Positions 44,564 through 51,488 of a stretch of 64,000 nt of DNA are shown in pieces. A model generated the notes under the pieces. It ran no database searches. It was not told where the DNA came from and worked only from the letters and a program-made list of their open reading frames with translations. The DNA is from Rosistilla ulvae (GTDB lineage Bacteria > Planctomycetota > Planctomycetia > Pirellulales > Pirellulaceae), in assembly GCF_007741475.1 (NCBI RefSeq), contig NZ_CP036261.1, forward strand, positions 6,821,798 to 6,885,797, read 5' to 3'. Numbering within the stretch: the first letter of the stretch is position 1; the number at the start of each line of letters is the position of its first letter. Made by a program: the position numbers and the translations under genes.

Positions 44564-46759
44564 TCACCGCGATGCCGGTTGCTCTTGCGCCGGCCCGGTC
44601 AGCCGCGCGTCGAGCAGACCTTCGTTGTCGCCGTGGGTCGGAATGATCGTATCCTTCCCGCTCAGGATTGTCGATCGGCGTTGGCTTCCGGTGAACACGT
44701 CGCGCCACCACTGTTGGGCGACGTTTTGATTCCAATCCCCTTGGTCGGGACAGGCTTCCAACAGGTCGACGAGGTCGTCAACCGAATCGGGGCGATCGTT
44801 TGGATTCTTGGAAAGGCACTGCATGATCACCGCTTCGAACTTGCCGTCGATCGTTTTTCCCGCTCGCTCGCTCGGCAGCAGCGGTTCCTCCTGCACTTGG
44901 TTCAGGATCGCGTCGAGCGTTCCGGCGGCATCGAACAGCGGTTTGCCGGTGACCAGGAAATAGCCGACCGCGCCGATCGAATAGATGTCGCTGCGGGGGT
45001 CGACGCTTTTTGCGTTGCGGATCGCTTCGGGAGACATGTACATCGGCGTCCCGGTCAGCGATCCCTCGTGCGTCACGTTGGCGCTGTTGGGACTCGATTC
45101 TTTCACCAACCCAAAGTCCAGCAGTTTGGCGAAGTCGTAGATCCCACCACACTCGGTCAGCATAATGTTTCCCGGCTTGATGTCGCGATGGATCAGACCT
45201 TTGCCGTGAGCTTCGATCAACGATCCGCAGATCTGCAACAGAATCGCGATCGCTCGCGACGCTGGCAGTTCGCCATACTGCCGCACCAGTTCGCTCAAGT
45301 CGACGCCGTCGAGATATTCCATCACATAATAGAAATCGCCGTTTTGCGTTTGCCCGTAATCGAAGACCGCGATCGTGTGCGGGTTCTGCAATTGGCTGGT
45401 CAGTTCGACCTCGCGCTTGAAGCGATGCAGTCGCTGCGGGTCGCTCCCCTTCGTATCGAGCACCTTGATCGCAACGGGGCGCATCAACATCGCATGCTGC
45501 GCCTTGTAGACCGATCCCATCCCCCCAGCACCAAGAACTTCTTCGAGCCGATACTGGCCAAGCTTCCGAGCCAATCGATGCTCTTTGCTCGCTTGGCTTT
45601 CCGTCCTGCGGATCCGAATTGCGTTTGTCGCAACCATCGCCCCGGTCAACAACAGCAACGACAGCAGACCAAAATTCGACCACCGCAAAACGCTCAACGG
45701 TCGATAAGCTTCGTCGACCGGGATTTCGGTGGCGACCCCCATCCCGTACTCTGGCAACCAATTCCAGGCACCCAGCACTGGGACTCCGCGACAATCGTTG
45801 TAGCCGACGGTATCGACGCCGGTCCCACCACGGGTCGCATCCAACGCCATCCGCGTGAACGGTTGCTGATCCATTGGCTTGAGCGTTCGTTTCCCCGACC
45901 GCATGTCGACCTCGGGATCGCGCAATTGAACGTTCAAAACTGCCGAAAAAGCCGGGTCTTGCGACAGCAACCCCAACCCTCTCAACTCTTCCTCAAACCG
46001 ACACCGCGAGATCATCATCCCTTCGCGATTGAAGGCGAACGTCTCCCCACTGTCACCGATCTGCGACGCCTTGAACACCGCCGAGAAATCGTTGTCGGGG
46101 GAGAGCAGGATCGCTAACACGACACCGCATCGCCCGTTGTCGTCGATGATCGGCGCGATCGCAGCCATCACCGCCGCGCCAGCTTCCCCTCCCTCTTCGC
46201 CACTTGCGATCGGAACGGGCGAGCGAAACGGAACACTGACCGTCGCCCGACCACCAACAGCGCGGTTCATCGCATCCGACGGCAACGGAAATCCACTGCG
46301 GCCAACCAACGTATCATCCCATGCAGCCAACACTACTCCAGCCGACGACTGCAGCGTCCACCCGACGTATCGATTGGAATCGACATTCCGAGCCAGCAAA
46401 TTCCGCAGTTCTTGATAATGGGTATCCGTCTCGAGCACACGCGGCGAAAGCGCCCGCGAGGATGAACGGCGTTCAAAAGCGAGGGCTTGGGCACGAACCA
46501 AATCCGCGACCCTTTGGCAATACGATTCCTGGACACCGAACCACAACCGCACCGCCGACACACTGGAATTGCGGATCGTCGACAAGTGATTGCCGACCAC
46601 TCCCATCGTCACATCGGCGACTTTCCCTTGAATCACGACTCCGGCGATCAACGCAGCGACCAGCAAGACCAGAGGAATCACCGCATTGACCTGCGGGCGA
46701 CCTGCCGGGGAACCATCCGTCGAAGGAGGGCGAGCGAATTTGTGATTCAGATACGACAT
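44564..46759 (-). CDS. Membrane Ser/Thr protein kinase with extracytoplasmic Cache-like sensor
   Basis: 731 residues from ATG 46759. A first membrane helix (VIPLVLLVAALIAGVVIQ) is followed by a roughly 310-residue extracytoplasmic domain with Cache features (YVGWTLQSSAGVVLAAW; AGAAVMAAIAPIIDDNGRCGVVLAILLS; IGDSGETFAFNREGMMISR). A second helix (FGLLSLLLLTGAMVATNAI) leads to a complete Hanks-type kinase: GAGGMGSVYKA, VAIKVLD, HRDIKPGNIML near residue 520, LDFGLVKE, and GTPMYMSPE. It probably senses a small ligand outside the membrane and phosphorylates cytoplasmic proteins. The DUF1571 gene is 62 bases upstream and GTPase B 48 bases downstream, suggesting one operon. Confidence 0.92.
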   Translation of the reverse strand: MSYLNHKFARPPSTDGSPAGRPQVNAVIPLVLLVAALIAGVVIQGKVADVTMGVVGNHLSTIRNSSVSAVRLWFGVQESYCQRVADLVRAQALAFERRSSSRALSPRVLETDTHYQELRNLLARNVDSNRYVGWTLQSSAGVVLAAWDDTLVGRSGFPLPSDAMNRAVGGRATVSVPFRSPVPIASGEEGGEAGAAVMAAIAPIIDDNGRCGVVLAILLSPDNDFSAVFKASQIGDSGETFAFNREGMMISRCRFEEELRGLGLLSQDPAFSAVLNVQLRDPEVDMRSGKRTLKPMDQQPFTRMALDATRGGTGVDTVGYNDCRGVPVLGAWNWLPEYGMGVATEIPVDEAYRPLSVLRWSNFGLLSLLLLTGAMVATNAIRIRRTESQASKEHRLARKLGQYRLEEVLGAGGMGSVYKAQHAMLMRPVAIKVLDTKGSDPQRLHRFKREVELTSQLQNPHTIAVFDYGQTQNGDFYYVMEYLDGVDLSELVRQYGELPASRAIAILLQICGSLIEAHGKGLIHRDIKPGNIMLTECGGIYDFAKLLDFGLVKESSPNSANVTHEGSLTGTPMYMSPEAIRNAKSVDPRSDIYSIGAVGYFLVTGKPLFDAAGTLDAILNQVQEEPLLPSERAGKTIDGKFEAVIMQCLSKNPNDRPDSVDDLVDLLEACPDQGDWNQNVAQQWWRDVFTGSQRRSTILSGKDTIIPTHGDNEGLLDARLTGPAQEQPASR

Positions 46760-46821
46760 ATTCAATCAGCAGACGGTGTTAGATTGACCGCAGCCTCAAT
46801 GCTCCACTGGGGACAGACCAG

Positions 46822-47736
46822 CTACAGATTGATCCGAAACGCCGGGAAATCATACGTTTCATTGCTGGGGTCGAAGTCCGCGTCGCTGAGACCCACATTG
46901 GTTTCAATGTCAAAATACGTGTATTCCTCGAGAACCTCCGGCGATCCGTCGCGACCTTCTTCAGCCGCCCCCTTGGGCCAACCGTAGGCTGCATAGCGAA
47001 GCGGAATCTGTCGCTGGTTATCGATAAAAATTTCGGCGTATTGGAAATTTAATTCGTCGTGCGGCTGAATCAATTCGATGCGAATCTGTTGACACTCCCG
47101 ATCGCCAACCATCTGCTCGGGGACAAGCGTCACCCGAACATCTGATTCCTGGAGATCGTTTTCTCCGCGAGCGATCAACTGTTCCACGAGATTGACCAAA
47201 CCGATCTCGGTAATCGGATACAGATTGCCATCCATCGCTCGCTCGCTGCGAGGATCCAACGACGCCTGAGCAACGTTCAGCAGGCCGGGTTCATGGGCGA
47301 TCAACCGGCCTTCGTTTTGATCTTCTGCCCAAATCACTTCCCTCCCCGCGACGCTTGGAGGCTGCAGAAATTTCAAGTAGACGCGCATCGGCGCAACGAC
47401 CTGATCCTGTTCAAAGCGACGACACTGAACCTTGATCTCCATCTCGCTCTCGGCGGCTAAACGACCATCGATCCGCTCCCGCTTGACGACTCGACCGCGG
47501 TAATCGATCAGATTCGCACGCATCTCCGCCAACCCTTGCCGAGCGATCGTCAACGCCTCGGCCAGCGTCGACTCTTGTGCACCAGCGGCGATGTCGGCCA
47601 TCCGTTCAGCCACCGGGACCGCGCCAACCGAATCGCTGGAGTCGGCGAGATCGCGCTTGTAACGCACCGCGAATAACAACGCGATCACCAGCCCTTGGCC
47701 GATGACGATCAACAGTAGAATCTGGTTTCGACTCAT
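46822..47736 (-). CDS. DUF1571 domain protein
   Basis: 304 residues from ATG 47736; the 13 residues before it in frame are not convincing. An N-terminal membrane anchor (QILLLIVIGQGLVIALLFAV) is followed by a periplasmic domain with the DUF1571 pattern: LIDYRGRVVKRERIDGRL, MRVYLKFLQPPSVAGREVIW and QIRIELIQPHDELNFQYAEIFIDNQRQIPLRYAAYGWP. It resembles LolA/outer-membrane-lipoprotein-sorting-like folds in layout, but no role is established. It is probably the first gene of the DUF1571-kinase-GTPase operon. Confidence 0.83.
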   Translation of the reverse strand: MSRNQILLLIVIGQGLVIALLFAVRYKRDLADSSDSVGAVPVAERMADIAAGAQESTLAEALTIARQGLAEMRANLIDYRGRVVKRERIDGRLAAESEMEIKVQCRRFEQDQVVAPMRVYLKFLQPPSVAGREVIWAEDQNEGRLIAHEPGLLNVAQASLDPRSERAMDGNLYPITEIGLVNLVEQLIARGENDLQESDVRVTLVPEQMVGDRECQQIRIELIQPHDELNFQYAEIFIDNQRQIPLRYAAYGWPKGAAEEGRDGSPEVLEEYTYFDIETNVGLSDADFDPSNETYDFPAFRINL

Positions 47737-47870
47737 AGTTCCGTGTAAGCTTGGTCCCACAAATTTAATTCGCACAGTCCACCGACGGTTCGTCGGTATC
47801 GATGCCTATCGTACGCTTTACACTGCGCCAGCGAAAGATGCACCACTAACCCACCTTTACATCGGCAACC

Positions 47871-48482
47871 GTGGCAAAACTTTATTTCTACTACTCCGCC
47901 ATGAACGCTGGCAAGTCAACCATATTGTTGCAATCCAGCTACAACTATCGCGAACGGGGTATGAACACGCTGATTTTAACACCCGAGCTCGATACGCGAT
48001 TCGGCACTGGGAAGGTGAGTTCGCGGATTGGACTGGAAGCCGATGCGATCGTTTTTGATCAAGTCGAAAACCTCCACCACTGCGTCAAGACGCAAGTGGA
48101 AGTCGCTCCGCTGCACTGCGTCTTTGTCGACGAAGCTCAGTTTTTGACAGCCAAACAAGTGCGACAGTTGAGCGATGTCGCCGACCAGTTGGGCGTGCCG
48201 GTGATGTGTTACGGGCTGCGGACCGATTTCCAAGGCAAGCTGTTCGACGGCAGCATGCAACTGCTTGCCTGGGCCGATGTGCTGACCGAAGTCAAAACGA
48301 TCTGCCACTGCGGTCGCAAAGCGACGATGGTCTTGCGGATCGACCAGCACGGAGCTCCGATCCAACAGGGAGACCAAGTTCAGATCGGCGGCAACGAACG
48401 CTATCTGTCGGTCTGCCGGCGGCACTTCAAACAGGGTATGGCGTCGCGACAAACCGATGAACTTCCATTCGATGAAACGTAA
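47871..48482 (+). CDS. tdk: Thymidine kinase
   Basis: 203 residues starting at GTG 47871 ([17 protein letters not shown]). The P-loop occupies residues 9-16, the catalytic Glu lies in FVDEAQF near 88, and the zinc-binding cysteines occur in CHCGRKA near 145 and CRRHF near 186. The length and features match type II (tetrameric) thymidine kinases, which phosphorylate thymidine with ATP for nucleotide salvage. The last two bases of its TAA stop lie inside the terminal repeat of a MITE-like element. Confidence 0.95.
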   Translation: MAKLYFYYSAMNAGKSTILLQSSYNYRERGMNTLILTPELDTRFGTGKVSSRIGLEADAIVFDQVENLHHCVKTQVEVAPLHCVFVDEAQFLTAKQVRQLSDVADQLGVPVMCYGLRTDFQGKLFDGSMQLLAWADVLTEVKTICHCGRKATMVLRIDQHGAPIQQGDQVQIGGNERYLSVCRRHFKQGMASRQTDELPFDET

Positions 48483-48622
48483 TACCGTTCAACGAAGTGT
48501 AGTGGACGAGGTTACGAGTCCTTTTGAATCAGACCAAATCGCTGGGACTCGTAACCTCGTCCACTACATCCCGCCGCTGATTCTTTACGATGGTCCGAGG
48601 CTCCTTCGTTGAACGGTATTGC
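48480..48622. mobile_element. MITE-like non-coding element, copy B
   Basis: A 143-bp element. It is bounded by a perfect 17-nt terminal inverted repeat, AATACCGTTCAACGAAG (48481-48497) against CTTCGTTGAACGGTATT (48604-48620), and has an inner perfect 23-bp inverted repeat (48499-48521 with 48545-48567). The 9-bp direct repeat GATGAAACG flanks it on both sides (48471-48479 and 48623-48631), as a target duplication should. It is inverted relative to copy A at 8100-8227. No coding capacity. Confidence 0.88.
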
Positions 48623-48642
48623 GATGAAACGCCGACCGATCG

Positions 48643-48957
48643 CTAGGCGATGTGATCGTCCGGTTCGCCGTTTAATTGGGGATCAACGCGATCTTGCCAA
48701 CCAAGTTGCACCAGGTCTGCGCTCGTCGCCCAGCGGCTTTGCGGTCCCCACAGAGGATCGCTGCACTTGGGGCATCGCGCGTCGGATGCATCGGGATATT
48801 GATGCGGCGTCGTGACATCCGGTTCCAACCAGATCGATTCGCATTCGTCGCAGACCACTAAACCGTGAGGCTCGTCGGTTCCCAGGCCGCAGATTCGAAT
48901 TCCCAACAGGCCCGCACCGCATCGCGGACAATAATCGATCGAATAATGGGGCGTCAT
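48643..48957 (-). CDS. Small zinc-ribbon protein
   Basis: 104 residues from ATG 48957 (MTPHYSIDYCPRCGAGLLG); the longer open frame upstream is Arg/Pro-rich and rejected. Two CxxC knuckles at the N-terminus (CPRCG and VVCDECESIW) and a third at ARCPKCSDPLWG give four or more zinc ligands. Zinc ribbons of this size serve in nucleic-acid binding or protein interaction. No partner gene is obvious. It lies next to MITE copy B on its 3' side. Confidence 0.72.
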   Translation of the reverse strand: MTPHYSIDYCPRCGAGLLGIRICGLGTDEPHGLVVCDECESIWLEPDVTTPHQYPDASDARCPKCSDPLWGPQSRWATSADLVQLGWQDRVDPQLNGEPDDHIA

Positions 48958-49119
48958 CAATGCAGTCTCCAGGAAACGTCGCCGCAACACGTGCGGAATG
49001 GGCGTTGAAATTTTGTGTGGTGAGAGAAATCGACAGGCTTTCGCCGCAGGGGTCGATCCGGCAATCGACGTCGGGAACAACAGGATTGGTTTCGACGAGC
49101 TCCGGCTGTTTCGGAGGCG

Positions 49120-49983
49120 CTACAACGGATAAGCGGTGATCACGCGATCGCCATCCAACACGATTCGCACGCGGCGAGCCATCGGTTTCCGCATCCGATT
49201 GCCATCGCGGCCGCCGATGTATCCGACCCGCTTCCCCATGTCGACGGTGTAGATCGTGCGGCCGTCGTCTTGGGTCTTAGTTGTTCCATGACCTCCCTTG
49301 CTCCCTTTTTCATAAGCCTGATCCAGCACCAACAGCGTCTTTTCCATCCCGCCATCAAAGACGCCGTGCTTTCCCGGTCGGCTCGGTTGATCGGCGGTGT
49401 GCCGCTCCAAATGCTTTAACCGATGCCCTTCTTGGCTCCCCGGTGTGTAACGCAAACCGGCGGGGGACATGTAGGTATCCCGGCCGATCGATTTTAAGAT
49501 CCCGTACTTTAGAGAGGGATCCGATTTTGCAGTCGACGTTTTTTCAGGTGCCGATTTTGTCGGCGACAGTTTGGCATCGTCGCTCTTGCTGCTGCGATTG
49601 AACTGCGACAGCGGACCGCTGCCGGTTTGGGGAGCCGCCGACTTCTGCGGGTCCAACTTGGACGAACTCTCGCCAGCCGCAGCCCCTTCATCGGCAGCAG
49701 TTTTGGTCGGCGAATCAGCCCGTCCCGAGGTGACTTGAATCTTGGGAGCTGTCGACTTGGACGGAGCATCGGTCGTTTTGATCGAACGATCAGCATCCGC
49801 GACCGCGGGAGCGTCGGCACCGGCGTTGAGCGGAATCTTCGGCAGGTCGATTCCCAGCTGCTTGCTGAGGATCGGCTGCAGCAGCGCGTACAGAACGACC
49901 AGGATGCCGATCGCTCCACCGCCAGCGGTCAGCTTTGTCGGCGACTTGCGGCTGGAAGAGGATTTTGAAGTGGTGTCGTTCAT
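49120..49983 (-). CDS. Membrane-anchored protein with toxin-nuclease-like C-terminus
   Basis: 287 residues. One N-terminal membrane helix (AIGILVVLYALLQPILS) is followed by a Ser/Lys/Ala-rich low-complexity linker to about residue 160. The C-terminal 120 residues are globular: GHRLKHLERHTADQPSRPGKHGVF, then GRTIYTVDMGKRVGYIGG and RRVRIVLDGDRVITAYPL. The His-rich helix plus final VxIV...ITAYP strand recalls barnase/EndoU/RelE-type (BECR) nuclease domains found at the ends of polymorphic toxins. That resemblance is by pattern only. No secretion or immunity gene is adjacent, so it may instead be a housekeeping exported protein of planctomycetes. Confidence 0.62.
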   Translation of the reverse strand: MNDTTSKSSSSRKSPTKLTAGGGAIGILVVLYALLQPILSKQLGIDLPKIPLNAGADAPAVADADRSIKTTDAPSKSTAPKIQVTSGRADSPTKTAADEGAAAGESSSKLDPQKSAAPQTGSGPLSQFNRSSKSDDAKLSPTKSAPEKTSTAKSDPSLKYGILKSIGRDTYMSPAGLRYTPGSQEGHRLKHLERHTADQPSRPGKHGVFDGGMEKTLLVLDQAYEKGSKGGHGTTKTQDDGRTIYTVDMGKRVGYIGGRDGNRMRKPMARRVRIVLDGDRVITAYPL

Positions 49984-50403
49984 CGAGCTCTATAGGGATA
50001 TATTCGAAAAGCATGGGTGGAATCGGTCGCTTCATCCTATGCCAGCCACCACGCCCGGGAAAGTCTCGCAAAGCTGAAACCACCCAATGAAGCGATGCAC
50101 GCCGATTCCAATCCGCCCGATCCTTGCATTCGGACCTCCCCGAAAAACCAGCTTGGCAATCGCTTCCCAACCGTCCGTTAGTTCGCCGGGTGGGTGCACA
50201 TTCGCCGCCCCTCACAACACCCTACACCCTCCCTCAAACGAAGTTTGAAGGGGAGGGTCGAACAAGCGAAGCGAGGTTCGGGGAGGGGCGTCCCAAGTAA
50301 ATTTGTCACCCTCGCCCCAGCGGCGAATCCCTCCCCGGAAAACTTGCTAAACGCTCGTTTTCCGACCCTCCCTGCTTCGCCGGGAGGGTGAAGTTTGACT
50401 TCA
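49984..50403. repeat. Intergenic palindromic repeat field
   Basis: 420 bases without a gene. A hairpin pairs ACCCTCCCTCAAAC (50226-50239) with GTTTGAAGGGGAGGGT (50243-50258, one bulge), and a second pairs ACCCTCCC with GGGAGGGT (50365-50372 and 50382-50389). Between them are CGAAGCGAGGTTCGGGGAG-type sequences. This kind of CCCTCCC/GGGAGGG repeat is a repeat-family look rather than a single terminator; it follows the minus-strand M50 gene. Confidence 0.55.
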
Positions 50404-51399
50404 CTACGATTTACCTGAGTGCTTCTTCAAAGCGGCGCTCGCCCGCTTCAGCACCGCGCGATCGGCATGGCTCAGCGAATCGGCACCGTGTTGGGTCATC
50501 CGGTCGAGGATCGCATCCAGCTTGGCGATGTCGGAGGCTTCGCGAACCTCGCGGTGGTGCGCTTGCCGAATCCGCCGCGCGCCCAACCATCCGATCGGCT
50601 GGTGCTTCGCATCGATCACTCGAATCCGCGGATCGACTTTCTGCCCCGACATCCACAGCACCAGTCCCACCGCTGCCAGCACGGGCCATCGCGGCACCCC
50701 CTGGCGATCTTCAAACATCGCCACTCCCAGCGACAAACCGACCATCGCAAACGCGATCCAGCCGATCACAACTGCCGCGGCATGAGCTCTCGCCGACGGC
50801 GTGTAGTGCGGCCGGAACGTCGCCACCAATCCGTCTAATAATGTCCGGCCGTCGCATCGCCACAGCGGTAACATCTGGACAACCGAGAGTGTCATCGCGA
50901 TCCAGGCAACAACTTTTCCGACCGACACGAGGTTCAACCGGCCGACCAGTTCGGGAGGCCGCAGCGGATCGAGCATCTGCCACAACGACGCCTCGCCACG
51001 AAACATCAAGATCCCCGCGACAAGCAGCGTCAGCAGACAGCTGCTTACCGGACCGGCCGCCGCGACGATCGCTTGCCTCGGCCCGCCAAAGATTCGGTAC
51101 TGACCGGCACCGCCGTGCCCCGCGATCATCATCAACCGCGACTTGCCCCCCAACAGCCACGCCGTCACCGCGTGAGCACTTTCTTGCAAGCCGCCGACAA
51201 TTCCGATCGCCAACCAAACGACAAGTGCCAACCAGGGCAAATCCTGGTTCCCCGGCCAGACCTTCAGCCACCACGCGGCGACAAACAACACCGCTCCCAG
51301 CCCCAGATAGCTCCACCCGATCGCGTAGGTCGTCCCACGCCAACGCCCCAACCGCAAACCGCTGGGCGTGAAATCGAAAATTTGACTGGGACTTCGCAT
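50404..51399 (-). CDS. M50 (site-2 protease) family membrane protein with altered zinc motif
   Basis: 331 residues with about six membrane helices. The layout is that of M50 metalloproteases: the HExxH helix reads GGLQESAHAVTAWL (Gln72-Glu73-x-x-His76) so the first zinc His is replaced. A second motif reads MLPLWRCDGRTLLDGL, which keeps the Asp (normally NxxPxxxLDG). AAAGPVSSCLLTLL corresponds to the conserved membrane loop. The C-terminal tail (ASDIAKLDAILDRMTQHGADSLSHADRAVLKRASAAL) matches the short C-terminal domain frequent on planctomycete rhomboid and M50 proteins. It is probably an inactive family member or one with altered metal use. Confidence 0.8.
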   Translation of the reverse strand: MRSPSQIFDFTPSGLRLGRWRGTTYAIGWSYLGLGAVLFVAAWWLKVWPGNQDLPWLALVVWLAIGIVGGLQESAHAVTAWLLGGKSRLMMIAGHGGAGQYRIFGGPRQAIVAAAGPVSSCLLTLLVAGILMFRGEASLWQMLDPLRPPELVGRLNLVSVGKVVAWIAMTLSVVQMLPLWRCDGRTLLDGLVATFRPHYTPSARAHAAAVVIGWIAFAMVGLSLGVAMFEDRQGVPRWPVLAAVGLVLWMSGQKVDPRIRVIDAKHQPIGWLGARRIRQAHHREVREASDIAKLDAILDRMTQHGADSLSHADRAVLKRASAALKKHSGKS

Positions 51400-51488
51400 C
51401 GCAGAACCGACAGCTGTCGTGAAAAGGTTTTTACGTGGGGCGGGGATTCACTCAACGCCAGTGCCCCACGTTCTCGGGACACTCCGTA

